A stretch of 38,662 nt of DNA. Source: an uncultured Blautia sp. GTDB taxonomy: Bacteria; Bacillota; Clostridia; Lachnospirales; Lachnospiraceae. The stretch spans positions 1 through 38,662 of the forward strand of contig CAKRYE010000017.1 of NCBI GenBank assembly GCA_934426285.1, given 5' to 3'. Below are positions 1-7,731 of the stretch, piece by piece; the first letter of the stretch is position 1; each line of letters opens with the position of its first letter. Both the position numbers and the translations under genes were made by a program. The notes below the pieces were generated by a model that was not told the DNA's origin, ran no database searches, and saw nothing but the letters and a program-made list of their open reading frames with translations.

Positions 1-450
1 TACAAACAGGAAATTTACAAAAAATATGCAGCAGAAAAAGGAGAAGGTATTATGAGAATAGCAGTAACATATGAAAATGGACAGATTTTCCAGCACTTTG
101 GACACACAGAGACATTTAAGATTTACGATGTAGAGGAAGGAAAAGTAGTACATTCAGAAGTAGTAGATACGAATGGAAGCGGACATGGTGCATTGGCGGG
201 AGTTCTTAATGCATTGAATGCAGATGTACTGATCTGTGGCGGAATCGGAGGCGGTGCACAGACAGCATTAGCGGCAGCCGGTATTAAGCTTTTCGGAGGA
301 GTTTCCGGAGATGCGGATGAAGCAGTAGAAGCCTTTATTAATGAAACACTGGATTACAATCCGGATGTGAAGTGCTCTCACCATGAGCATAGCCACGGGG
401 AAGGACATACCTGTGGTGAGCACGGATGTGGAAGCCATAGCTGTCATTAA
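1..450 (+). CDS. NifX-like Fe-Mo cluster-binding domain protein, 5' end possibly cut by the window
   Basis: The part from the ATG at 52 (132 residues) has the dinitrogenase iron-molybdenum cofactor (NifX/NafY) fold pattern: an N-terminal IAVTYENG strand, a QHFGHTE segment, and an ICGGIGGGAQTALAAAGI stretch typical of the cluster-binding pocket. The last 25 residues are rich in His and Cys (CSHHEH, HTCGEHGCG, SHSCH), which suggests metal binding. The same frame stays open to base 1 and encodes a protein-like stretch (YKQEIYKKYAAEKGEG), so this may be the tail of a fusion; related Clostridia carry DUF134 helix-turn-helix proteins joined to this domain (recalled, not checked). A GGAG at 40-43 spaced 8 bases from the ATG at 52 also permits a separate 132-residue protein. 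No nitrogenase genes are visible, so a role in handling metal clusters generally is inferred. Confidence 0.8.
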   Translation, partial: YKQEIYKKYAAEKGEGIMRIAVTYENGQIFQHFGHTETFKIYDVEEGKVVHSEVVDTNGSGHGALAGVLNALNADVLICGGIGGGAQTALAAAGIKLFGGVSGDADEAVEAFINETLDYNPDVKCSHHEHSHGEGHTCGEHGCGSHSCH

Positions 451-477
451 GAAGAATAGTGAAAAATAATAATACGA

Positions 478-527
478 AAGGATGTGCCAAGGTAATGGAG
501 AAGTTACCGTAGCGCATCCTTTTTTGT
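478..527 (+). terminator. Rho-independent terminator after the NifX-like gene
   Basis: The arms AAGGATGTGC (478-487) and GCGCATCCTT (512-521) pair with one G:T, and an inner GGTAA/TTACC stem (491-495/504-508) extends the hairpin. A run of T follows. It lies 28 bases after the stop codon. Confidence 0.8.
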
Positions 528-651
528 TATTTTCATATTGATTATTTCTTACTTGCCGAAAGTAATGAATTGAACGTATAATACTCCCAGCTTTTTGTAA
601 CTGTCAAAGACGGGAGTATACTTAATTTATTGAGATGTGTCAATTATATAA

Positions 652-846
652 CTGGCATATGCCGTAAATAGAAATAAAAAGAAGCGTAATAAAGTAAATT
701 GTCTTTTCTGTGATATCATCACAGAAGCAAGACAGAAGTTCGATACAGAGAAGCTGCGTGAGATTATCAAGGTGATCCGTGTTCATGGTCAGAATGAAAT
801 GGAAATCAAATGGAATTTTGACGATATTTTTTCAGAACAGAGATAA
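652..846 (+). pseudogene. C-terminal remnant of a large serine recombinase
   Basis: A frame without a start codon runs from just after a stop at 649-651 to the TAA at 844-846. Its end reads VIRVHGQNEMEIKWNFDDIF, the shape of the extreme C-terminus of Tn4451/TnpX-type large serine recombinases (a basic helix, then a strand ending in a W-x-F-x-D motif). Only about 64 codons remain, there is no catalytic domain and no ribosome-binding site, so it is debris of a mobile element. The family call rests on remembered C-terminal character and is moderate. The 2 kb around it holds a second, unrelated recombinase fragment. Apart from this remnant, the 451-957 stretch holds only the terminator at 478-527. 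Confidence 0.45.
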
Positions 847-957
847 CTTGAGCAGGACGAGAATGACTTATCAAAAGATAATAAAGGTGCTGGGACTACC
901 TGATGGGAGCGTCAGATAGTCTTCGGCAGAAAAAAATAAAATTTTTTTGTCCTATAC

Positions 958-1185
958 TTGACACATCCACATCTCCTGAGACATACTTCATGCTCTCGTA
1001 TGGCAGAAGCCGGAGTTGACCCAAGAACATTGCAGGATATCATGGGTCATGCTTCTATGAAAATGACAATGGAATTGTATAATCACGTTACAGATGAACG
1101 CTTGACAAACGAAATTCAGAAGTTAAATTCCAGTAAAAACATGCATTTTTTAAATTCAATAAAAATTCACAAAAAAAGCAAATAA
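958..1185 (+). pseudogene. C-terminal remnant of a tyrosine integrase (phage/Tn916 type)
   Basis: The frame encodes the last catalytic segment of a tyrosine recombinase: HLLRHT (the H-x-x-R box), then DIMGHAS with the second His, then MELYNHV carrying the nucleophilic Tyr. The N-terminal arm-binding domain and the first catalytic Arg are missing. The frame opens at 940 just after an in-frame TAA and has only a TTG at 958 with no good ribosome-binding site, so the fragment is unlikely to be made or active. The tail after LTNEIQKLN is low-complexity and Lys/Asn rich. It is best read as the broken end of an excised or decayed element, next to the serine-recombinase remnant just upstream. Confidence 0.7.
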
Positions 1186-1189
1186 CCTC

Positions 1190-1218
1190 TTGAATTTTAT
1201 GATAATATGCACTATAAT
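1190..1218 (+). promoter_or_regulatory. Sigma-A-type promoter for the P-loop protein gene
   Basis: TTGAAT at 1190-1195 and a perfect TATAAT at 1213-1218 are separated by exactly 17 bases. The gene's ATG lies 66 bases downstream behind an AAGGAGG at 1269-1275. Confidence 0.7.
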
Positions 1219-1283
1219 TGAAACATATTAATTGAGGAATTTAGTAATAATTAATATTATATGTGTCTAAGGAGGAAAACAGG

Positions 1284-1703
1284 ATGGTTGAACTGATTGT
1301 AGGAAAGAAAGGTAAAGGCAAAACAAAAGTACTTTTAGACAAAGTGAATGGAGCGGTTAAAGAAGCGAATGGTAGCATTGTTTATTTGGACAAAAGCACC
1401 AAGCACATGTATGAACTGAATAATAAGGTTCGTCTGATCGATGTATCCGGCTTCCCGATTAAGAATGCAGATGAATTTGTAGGATTTATTTGTGGTATTC
1501 TTTCACAGGATCATGATCTCGAGCAGATTTATCTTGACAGTTTTCTGAAGGTAGCCAAGCTGGAGGGTAAGGATGTTACAAGTACCCTTGAGCAGTTAGA
1601 ATCCATTGGAACTCAGTTTAACGTTACTTTTATAATCAGTATGTCTTTAGACAAAGAAGAACTTCCTGAAATATTCCATGAAAAAGTTATCGTGGCTTTA
1701 TAA
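1284..1703 (+). CDS. Small P-loop ATPase-like protein, function unknown
   Basis: The 139-residue protein opens with a short strand and a Walker A-like loop, GKKGKGKTK (about residues 6-14), followed by strand-helix alternation with VYLDKS and LIDVSGF strands and a late FIISMSLD strand that could be a Walker B-like position. It resembles an isolated ATP-binding core rather than a full motor ATPase; annotators often attach 'twitching motility PilT-like' names to such proteins, but nothing here supports a pilus role. I chose the ATG at 1284 because AAGGAGG (1269-1275) sits 8 bases before it; the longer frame from a GTG at 1263 runs through that site. It is a single-gene unit with its own promoter and terminator. 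Its function is not recognised. Confidence 0.75.
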   Translation: MVELIVGKKGKGKTKVLLDKVNGAVKEANGSIVYLDKSTKHMYELNNKVRLIDVSGFPIKNADEFVGFICGILSQDHDLEQIYLDSFLKVAKLEGKDVTSTLEQLESIGTQFNVTFIISMSLDKEELPEIFHEKVIVAL

Positions 1704-1758
1704 TAATGACAACCAGGAAATGACTCTTATTAAATTTTAAAATTACATAACGAAATGC

Positions 1759-1798
1759 AAAAAGGATATCTCCATATAACGTGTCAGATATCCTTTTT
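1759..1798 (+). terminator. Perfect 13-bp terminator hairpin
   Basis: AAAAAGGATATCT (1759-1771) pairs exactly with AGATATCCTTTTT (1786-1798) around a 14-base loop, ending in T5. It closes the P-loop gene and lies just before the start of the next small gene. The stem also rules out the longer frame from 1755, which would run through it. Confidence 0.9.
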
Positions 1799-1823
1799 GT
1801 GGCACAGAAAGAGGTTGATAAAA

Positions 1824-2081
1824 ATGGAAGAGTTATACCATGCAATTGAGAAAAAAATTACAGAAGCCGGGTATCCCAGAAGCATTTCAGGGGAAGCGGT
1901 ATATAATGATATCTGTGATCAGATAGATGGGAAGGAAAATGGTTCTTATGTTTTATTGTCCAAATTTGATGATGATGTTATTTTTGAATATCATATTACA
2001 GTGATGGATGATGAGTTTAATCTGGGAGTTCTGACAATGCGGACTCCGGAGGGGGTTTTTGAGACAAATTTTGATGAATAA
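1824..2081 (+). CDS. Conserved-looking 85-residue acidic protein, unknown function
   Basis: The small protein begins MEELYHAIEKKI and is acidic, with alternating strands (GSYVLLSKFDDDVIFEYHITVMDD) that suggest a compact alpha/beta fold; it lacks a signal peptide, membrane segment or Cys motif. The start at 1824 was chosen because it lies after the upstream terminator stem and is preceded by a weak AGAGG (1809-1813). The frame is closed by a strong bidirectional terminator shared with the converging recombinase gene. I have a vague memory of similar short proteins in Lachnospiraceae but cannot assign a family or role. Confidence 0.6.
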   Translation: MEELYHAIEKKITEAGYPRSISGEAVYNDICDQIDGKENGSYVLLSKFDDDVIFEYHITVMDDEFNLGVLTMRTPEGVFETNFDE

Positions 2082-2103
2082 TCAGTCCAGAGAATAAAAA
2101 TTA

Positions 2104-2135
2104 GGGCAGATCAGTTTCTGATCTGCTCCTTTTTA
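2104..2135. terminator. Bidirectional terminator between converging genes
   Basis: GCAGATCAG (2106-2114) and CTGATCTGC (2118-2126) form a 9-bp stem with a TTT loop. T-rich sequence follows on the plus strand (2129-2135), and A-rich sequence precedes it (2095-2099), giving a U-tract for the minus strand as well. Confidence 0.85.
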
Positions 2136-3212
2136 ATCTTCCCGTAAATGCACTGCAGAAGCCGCTTTACGCCGTCTTGCGTCATCCATGGCTGCATAAT
2201 GCTTCTTGGTTGTATTAACGTCTCTATGGCCCAATACGTCGGCTACAAGGTATATGTCACCTGTTTCCTGATAGAGAGCAGTACCATAAGTGCTTCGGAG
2301 CTTATGGGGGGTGATTTTCTTGGTTGTAGTAATTGCCCGTGCATATTTTTTTACAAGGTTTTCTACAGCCTGGATACCAATGCGTTTTCGCTGAGTAGAG
2401 TAGAAGAGAGCGTGTTCATGTCCGGTTACAGGAGTAACTCCCTCCCGAACCTCCAGGTATTGGCGCAGAGCCCGTTCCACTTCCGGACCGAAATATACAA
2501 CCATTTCGTTGCCACCTTTTCGGGTGATCTTGATACCATTATTTTTAAAATCAATATCCTCCACATCCAGTCCTACGCATTCAGATACACGTATTCCTGT
2601 GCCGAGCAGGAGAGTAACAATAGCCAGATCCCGTTCTTTTGTTTTTTCATAATAAGCCCGTTTCTGTCCGGTAAGCTCATCGCCGCAGTGTTCTATGTGA
2701 TCCAGCAGGAGAGCAACCTCATCGGAATCCAGCCGAATGATGCTTTTATCATGGATCTTTGGTACATCCACAAGAACAGTTGGATTTGTTTTTATGAATT
2801 CATGTTTGAAATAATAGGCGTAAAAACTTCTTAAAGCAGAAAGTTTACGTTTCATTCCGCGTTCCCCATTGGTTTCGGTTTTGTCACCATTTTTGTAGAC
2901 TTTCAGATATTCCAGATATTCCTCAATATCAACAGCCTTTAACTGATCCAGAACATCAACGGTAAAATCCTTTAAAGAGTAATTTTTAAAGGCAGGGTTT
3001 TCATCCAGTAAAAACTGGAAAAAGATCCGTATGTCATAGGCATAGGAAATTCTGGTATTGGTTGTGGTAACCGGATCCATAGCCCTGAAATAATCCCTGC
3101 AGAAAGGAGGAAGAGTTTTCAGAACTTCACGAAGCTTCAGGATATTAGAAATATCTGTCTGTTCATGATAGGTAACTTTTTTGTTGTCATTATAATCGTT
3201 TTGGTTATTCAT
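2133..3212 (-). CDS. Tyrosine recombinase/integrase, XerC/D-like
   Basis: The 359-residue protein cuts and rejoins DNA through a covalent 3'-phosphotyrosine. An N-terminal SAM-like core-binding domain (about 40-155) precedes a catalytic domain (about 160-350). The catalytic set is visible: Arg in TGIRVSE (near 208), the beta-hairpin Lys in ITRKGGNE, His and Arg in HKLRST (302-305), His in GHRD (near 329) and the nucleophile Tyr in KKHYAAM (near 340). The second box reads HKLRST rather than the commoner HxLRHT. It is about 60 residues longer than classical XerC/XerD, mostly through an extended N-terminus and an insert around CGDELTGQKRAYYEKT. No attachment site or cargo can be seen beside it, so it may be a housekeeping Xer-type enzyme or a domesticated integrase. 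It is independent of the integrase fragment at 958-1185. Confidence 0.9.
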   Translation of the reverse strand: MNNQNDYNDNKKVTYHEQTDISNILKLREVLKTLPPFCRDYFRAMDPVTTTNTRISYAYDIRIFFQFLLDENPAFKNYSLKDFTVDVLDQLKAVDIEEYLEYLKVYKNGDKTETNGERGMKRKLSALRSFYAYYFKHEFIKTNPTVLVDVPKIHDKSIIRLDSDEVALLLDHIEHCGDELTGQKRAYYEKTKERDLAIVTLLLGTGIRVSECVGLDVEDIDFKNNGIKITRKGGNEMVVYFGPEVERALRQYLEVREGVTPVTGHEHALFYSTQRKRIGIQAVENLVKKYARAITTTKKITPHKLRSTYGTALYQETGDIYLVADVLGHRDVNTTKKHYAAMDDARRRKAASAVHLRED

Positions 3213-3339
3213 TTGCTCATTTGCTCCTGTAGAAGTGGGTGTTCAATCTATACGACAAACGCCGGTTTTTCAAATAGATCAAGATAAATTACAGATAAAT
3301 CCTTTAAATCAGTCTGTTATATGTGGTAAAGCATCCCTT

Positions 3340-4890
3340 TTATGAGGGACGCTTTACGTAATTTAACGGATCCTGATTTGTACCGCTTGCGATCACACCA
3401 AAATGTAAATGTGGTCCGGTACTGTTGCCGGTACTGCCAACATATCCAATAATTTGTCCTTTGGTCACTTTGGTACCAACTTTGACTTTTGGATGAAATT
3501 TAGATTGATGCATATATTCTGTGACAAGTCCTTTTCCATGGTCGATTTTGGTATAATAGCCGGCACCTCCGCTTTCTGACGGTTTTTGCATTGTGATGAC
3601 TGTACCGCTGTCTGCTGCATAGATCGGTGTACCTGTAGGTGCCGGGATATCGATGCCTTTATGATTGGTGGAACCAATACCTCCCGGAGATTCTCTGTCT
3701 CCGAAATAGCTGCTGATATAATTGTAACTGGAGTTTAAAGGCCACCGGAATGATACTTTGTGATACTCAGGTATCATTGCTCCGTCCTCTCCTACGTAAT
3801 CAGCACCTACCCATTGATTTTTGGCCAAAATGCCTGTGATAGGATTCAGATAGTATTTTTCTCCGTTAACAGTGATCCAGCCTGTTTCCCTTGCACAGGT
3901 AGATGGATTCAGATAATATTTATCTCCATTCAGTGTGAGCCAGCCGGAGGCCAAAGTTCCGTTTGATTGGGAATAATAACTGGAACCGGATTTTTTAACC
4001 CATTTATTGACAGCCAGTCTGCCTTTGGAATCAAAATAATATCTGTTCCCGGATTTGTCCTTTAAGAAGCAATTATCATAACGGATGCCGTTTTTTTCTT
4101 TAAAATAGTATTTATAACCGTCAATCTCCTGCCATCCTGTCATTAATTTACAGTCAGAAGAGCGAAAATACCGATAATAGGAGTCCGGCTTATAAAAGCC
4201 CTTCACCAATCTTCCGTTGGATGCGGCATAATAATAAGAACCATCTGTCTCCTTGTACCATCCCTTCTGTACAAGCTGTCCGGTTTCACGGTGGAAGGAA
4301 TACCAGTATTTCTGGATTTTAAGACGTCCTTTGGCCAGAGTTCCATTGGATTTCAGATAATAAGTAGCCTTTCCTTTTTTGGCAAAACAGTTTTTCAGCA
4401 TTTTTCCCTTATCTGAGAAACAATAGATCTTATTTCCTACTTTTCGGAAACCGGAACGGATCACACCGTCCTTCCAGAAATAATATTTATTTCCGGCAGT
4501 TGTAGTGATCCAGCCAGTGTACATATATCCCTTTTTCTCATCAAAAAAATAATTCTTTCCATTGACAGTCTGCCAGGTAGTCAGCATTTTACCCTTCTCA
4601 TTGAAGCAATATTTCTTTCCGGAAATGGACAGGATTCCGGCCCTTGCTGCGCCGGTTTTTCCAAAATAATACATATGACCTGAAGATGTCTTATACCAAC
4701 CCTTTGCCAGTTTTCCTTTCTGATCATAGTAATACCAGGAACCGTTTTTCTTAATAAATCCGGTCTTCTTCTGGGCAGCCTCTGTGCGGACTGAAGTTGT
4801 CATTAATCCGGTGCCGGACAATGCCAGTATGAGCATAGCCAACATCAATATTGCCAGACACTGCTTCTTGTTGTTTGTTTTTTGCTTCAT
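3340..4890 (-). CDS. Secreted M23 (LytM) peptidase with an array of wall-binding repeats
   Basis: The 516-residue exported protein has a signal peptide (Lys-rich start, hydrophobic AILMLAMLILALSG, probable cleavage after TEA near 38). From about 43 to 370 there are roughly fifteen 20-residue cell-wall/choline-binding-type repeats built on GWY...YYF and G.L..GW motifs. The C-terminal ~130 residues form an M23 zinc endopeptidase: H-x-x-x-D in NHKGIDI, a GYVG strand, and the HLHFG metal motif near the end. Such enzymes cut peptidoglycan cross-links or interpeptide bridges; the repeats would hold the enzyme at the envelope. All expected metal ligands are present, so activity is likely. The 127-base gap to the recombinase gene holds a stem (3326-3356) overlapping the stop but no U-tract. 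Confidence 0.9.
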   Translation of the reverse strand: MKQKTNNKKQCLAILMLAMLILALSGTGLMTTSVRTEAAQKKTGFIKKNGSWYYYDQKGKLAKGWYKTSSGHMYYFGKTGAARAGILSISGKKYCFNEKGKMLTTWQTVNGKNYFFDEKKGYMYTGWITTTAGNKYYFWKDGVIRSGFRKVGNKIYCFSDKGKMLKNCFAKKGKATYYLKSNGTLAKGRLKIQKYWYSFHRETGQLVQKGWYKETDGSYYYAASNGRLVKGFYKPDSYYRYFRSSDCKLMTGWQEIDGYKYYFKEKNGIRYDNCFLKDKSGNRYYFDSKGRLAVNKWVKKSGSSYYSQSNGTLASGWLTLNGDKYYLNPSTCARETGWITVNGEKYYLNPITGILAKNQWVGADYVGEDGAMIPEYHKVSFRWPLNSSYNYISSYFGDRESPGGIGSTNHKGIDIPAPTGTPIYAADSGTVITMQKPSESGGAGYYTKIDHGKGLVTEYMHQSKFHPKVKVGTKVTKGQIIGYVGSTGNSTGPHLHFGVIASGTNQDPLNYVKRPS

Positions 4891-4949
4891 CTTAGTATAA
4901 ATCCCCCATTATATTCTATACAAAAAGATGCCAGAATTGATTATTGTTA

Positions 4950-5396
4950 TCAGAGAAGTGATTCATCCAGGATAATGGTAAAAGGACCATCGTTCTCAAG
5001 AGATATTTTCATATCTGCACCAAAGATGCCGTGCTCTACCACAGGAACCTGCTTTGCAGCTTCGTTCAGCATATATTCATACAGCTCATTGGCCATATCC
5101 GGAGCACCGGCATCTGTAAAGCCGGGTCTGTTACCGTGTCTGCAGTTGGCATACAGGGTAAATTGGGATACCATCAAAAGCTCTCCATTAACATCCTTCA
5201 AGGACAGATTTGTCTTTCCGTTCTGGTCTTCAAAGATCCGAAGTCCCAGCATTTTTTTCAGATATTTGTCAGCAATTTCTCTGGTGTCATTCTGACCGAC
5301 TCCTACAAAAACCAGGAAGCCCTTTCCGATTTTGCCTACAATTTCCCCATCTACGCATACCTGCGCATGGTTTACCCTCTGTATCAGTAATTTCAT
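4950..5396 (-). CDS. dtd: D-aminoacyl-tRNA deacylase
   Basis: This 148-residue enzyme hydrolyses D-amino acids (and glycine mischarged on tRNA-Ala) from tRNA. The family signatures are clear: an [13 protein letters not shown]-terminus, the SQFTLYA motif carrying the conserved Gln/Thr, and the cross-subunit NRPGF motif followed by GAPD. Its length equals the family norm. It lies between the secreted M23 peptidase and the AI-2E exporter, all on the minus strand; the 48-base gap to the upstream gene contains AT-rich sequence that could hold a promoter, but no convincing -35/-10 pair was found. The start at 5396 gives the usual MKLLIQRV beginning. Confidence 0.95.
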   Translation of the reverse strand: MKLLIQRVNHAQVCVDGEIVGKIGKGFLVFVGVGQNDTREIADKYLKKMLGLRIFEDQNGKTNLSLKDVNGELLMVSQFTLYANCRHGNRPGFTDAGAPDMANELYEYMLNEAAKQVPVVEHGIFGADMKISLENDGPFTIILDESLL

Positions 5397-5444
5397 TTTT
5401 GATTTCCCCTCATATCTTTTATAATATCTTTCTTATATCAGTAA

Positions 5445-6896
5445 CTATTTTCCTGATTTATTTTTATGATTTTTTATCTTGTCTTTTAGCTGAAGAAATA
5501 ATTTCTTTGTATAAAGCCACAGGGAGTTTACAAGCTTTTTAATATAATTCCAGATAATAAGCACGATCCTGCATAAAGGATTCCAGATTTTCATAAAAAA
5601 GTTATTTTTCTGGGCTTCCAGCTTTTCCGGTGAGATGTGGTGTCTCTCCTCTTTTTTCAGTGGGATTGCTTCGCCGGTTTCCGTGTCCAGGCAGTCGATA
5701 TCTACATAGGATTCCTCCTCAAGAGGCATCTTTTTATCGCCCAGAGAATGGCTGATCAATCTCCATATCATTGCATAAAGCACTGCAAATACCGGTACTC
5801 CTGCGATCATACCCGGAACTCCGAACAGTCCTCCACCTATGAGGATGGCTACAATGACCATGAAGCTGGACAGACCTGTGCTTTCACCCAGAATCTTTGG
5901 ACCAAGGATATTTCCGTCAAACTGCTGAAGAAGCAGAATGAAAATTGCAAAATAGATACCCTTCAGCGGATCAACAACTAAAATCAGAAGAATACAAGGG
6001 ATTGCTCCGATATATGGTCCAAAAAAAGGAATCACATTAGTTACGCCGATGATCACACTGATCAGGATTGGAAAAGGCATATCCAATAAAAGCATTCCAA
6101 TATAGCATAAAATACCGATGATGGCAGAATCCACCAGTTTACCGTAGATAAAGCCGCCAAAGGTTTTGTCTGTGAAACGCATGGCATGGATCAGCGTGTT
6201 TGCCCATTTGGAAGGTAAAATGGCATATACAAACATTTTGCTCTTAGCAATAAACTTCTCCTTGTCTGCAAGCACATAGAGAGCCACAATGGCACCGATG
6301 AGAAAGTTTTTCATGAAGATCAGTACATCAAAGATCCCATCAGAAACATTTTTCAGCATATTCTGCATCTGTGGAAGAATATTGGTCGTGAGATACTCCT
6401 GCAGTTTGGCAGAATACTGATTCATCATATCGATGGTTTCAGAATTCAGCTTCCATCCATGCTGTACAAAAGAATTCAGCCATTTTTCAATGACCTTTAC
6501 ATAATAAGGAAAGCTGTAAATAATATTCATGGAGCTTCGGATCAGCTGTGGAAGCACCATCATGATCAAAGCGTAGATAAGGATCCAAAAGGCAAGCATG
6601 GAAACCAGAACACATGCCCAGCGGACAGCCTTCCTGCCCTTTTTCTGTAAATGGATCTCTCTTTTATCAAGCTGCGGATAAATAAGCTTTTTCTCCATTA
6701 AATTGATCAATGGGCTCAAAACATAGGCAAGGATCACACCATATACAATAGGTGCCATGATTCCCAGGAATGTCTTGATTCCGGTGATCAGCGTTTTCAT
6801 ATGGAAAATCCCATAATAAAACAGCATACTGGCGGCAATTACCATAAAAGCGGTTACACCCCAGTGCAGATATTTGTTATCCCAACGAAATTTCAT
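5445..6896 (-). CDS. AI-2E family transporter (PerM/YdiK-like)
   Basis: This 483-residue polytopic membrane protein has the AI-2E/PerM pattern: two N-terminal helices (about 12-60), one at about 90-115, a central region, then a cluster of helices (about 195-395) with the conserved GLFGVPGMIAGVPVFA segment and a PF-GPYIGAIP loop. Family members are exporters or Na+/H+-type antiporters; the AI-2 export role is proven for few of them, so the substrate is unknown. The C-terminal ~100 residues are an unusual cytoplasmic extension with acidic and Lys-rich stretches and a further amphipathic/hydrophobic segment (NPLCRIVLIIWNYIKKL). An AAGGAGG lies 5 bases before the ATG. Confidence 0.88.
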   Translation of the reverse strand: MKFRWDNKYLHWGVTAFMVIAASMLFYYGIFHMKTLITGIKTFLGIMAPIVYGVILAYVLSPLINLMEKKLIYPQLDKREIHLQKKGRKAVRWACVLVSMLAFWILIYALIMMVLPQLIRSSMNIIYSFPYYVKVIEKWLNSFVQHGWKLNSETIDMMNQYSAKLQEYLTTNILPQMQNMLKNVSDGIFDVLIFMKNFLIGAIVALYVLADKEKFIAKSKMFVYAILPSKWANTLIHAMRFTDKTFGGFIYGKLVDSAIIGILCYIGMLLLDMPFPILISVIIGVTNVIPFFGPYIGAIPCILLILVVDPLKGIYFAIFILLLQQFDGNILGPKILGESTGLSSFMVIVAILIGGGLFGVPGMIAGVPVFAVLYAMIWRLISHSLGDKKMPLEEESYVDIDCLDTETGEAIPLKKEERHHISPEKLEAQKNNFFMKIWNPLCRIVLIIWNYIKKLVNSLWLYTKKLFLQLKDKIKNHKNKSGK

Positions 6897-6922
6897 ATTG
6901 TCCTCCTTTATAAACTGTTACG

Positions 6923-6931
6923 ATTATAACA
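6923..6931 (-). promoter_or_regulatory. Extended -10 promoter of the AI-2E transporter gene
   Basis: On the minus strand TGTTATAAT gives a perfect -10 (6923-6928) with the extended TGn element. No recognisable -35 lies 17 bases upstream, as is common for extended -10 promoters. Confidence 0.45.
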
Positions 6932-6995
6932 TTTATTTTAATAAAAGTCTCTGCATTTAATAGAATTTTAATAAAAATACAGGGCAAAAAAAATC

Positions 6996-7020
6996 CTCTG
7001 CATTAGCAGAGAATTTTTTT
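6996..7020 (-). terminator. Terminator after the cytidylate-kinase-like gene
   Basis: CTCTGC (6996-7001) pairs with GCAGAG (7006-7011), flanked by A8 on one side and T7 on the other, which extends the stem and provides U-tracts in both directions. It lies just beyond the stop codon at 7026. Confidence 0.75.
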
Positions 7021-7025
7021 AACAG

Positions 7026-7661
7026 TTATTTTTTTATGGAATCAAAAATCTGTACAGCCTGGATAATGGTTTTTGCTGCTCCGTCGATCCCCAGCTTACT
7101 GCTGTCTACACACAGATTATAGCTGGATGCAGCGCTCCACTTTTTATTAGTATAATAATTATAATAGCTGGAACGGCTCTTATCTGTTTTGTTGATCATG
7201 TCCTTAGCTTCTTTGGCAGTTTTATTGTGCTTCTGAGATAAACGGCTGATTCGCCAGTCAATATCTGCATGTACAAATACACTGAAGCAGTCCTTATATT
7301 CGGCCAGAGCATAATCTGCACATCGTCCTACCATTACGCAGGGTCCCTCGGAAGCCAGTTTCTTGATAGCATCAAACTGGGCCAGGAAAACCTTATGGTT
7401 CATTGGCATATCTGTAAAGCCTGCTGAGGAATAACCAAAGGAATATGTATCCATTACAAGAGAATACAGAAAGCTGTTGGTTGGTTTTTCATCATGATTT
7501 TCAAAAAGCTCCTTGCAGATGCCACTCTCATTGGCTGCATGTTCGAGAAGCTCCTTATCATAGCATTTAATTCCGAAATATTTGGCAACTTCCTGACCAA
7601 TCTGTCTTCCGCCGCTTCCATATTCACGACCGATTGTGATAATTGAACTTGTACTATTCAT
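7026..7661 (-). CDS. Cytidylate kinase-like family protein
   Basis: The 211-residue protein starts with IITIGREYGSGGRQIGQEVA, the glycine-rich phosphate-binding loop of the cytidylate-kinase-like family, and continues with FGIKCYDKELLEHAA, VMVGRCADYALAE and FVHADIDWRISRL, all typical of this group. These proteins resemble CMP kinase (CMP + ATP to CDP + ADP) but lack parts of the canonical CMP-binding domain, so the true phosphate acceptor is uncertain. The gene has its own promoter and terminator, consistent with a single-gene unit. Confidence 0.88.
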   Translation of the reverse strand: MNSTSSIITIGREYGSGGRQIGQEVAKYFGIKCYDKELLEHAANESGICKELFENHDEKPTNSFLYSLVMDTYSFGYSSAGFTDMPMNHKVFLAQFDAIKKLASEGPCVMVGRCADYALAEYKDCFSVFVHADIDWRISRLSQKHNKTAKEAKDMINKTDKSRSSYYNYYTNKKWSAASSYNLCVDSSKLGIDGAAKTIIQAVQIFDSIKK

Positions 7662-7702
7662 AATACTACACTCCCTTCTGTCGCCTAGCTTATTGTAAAT
7701 AT

Positions 7703-7730
7703 ATTATACAATATATTGTTAAAAAAGCAA
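7703..7730 (-). promoter_or_regulatory. Promoter of the cytidylate-kinase-like gene with a palindrome in its spacer
   Basis: TTGCTT (complement of 7725-7730) and TATAAT (complement of 7703-7708) are 16 bases apart. A perfect 12-bp palindrome, ACAATATATTGT (7708-7719), sits in the spacer and could be an operator, though AT-rich palindromes arise easily by chance. Confidence 0.5.
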
Positions 7731-7731
7731 A

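Noticed and set aside
1263..1283. GTG start at 1263 for the small P-loop protein
   Set aside because: The AAGGAGG ribosome-binding site lies inside this extension, pointing to the ATG at 1284.
3326..3356. Hairpin at the end of the M23 peptidase gene
   Set aside because: The stem overlaps the stop codon but no U-tract follows on the minus strand, so I do not call it a terminator.
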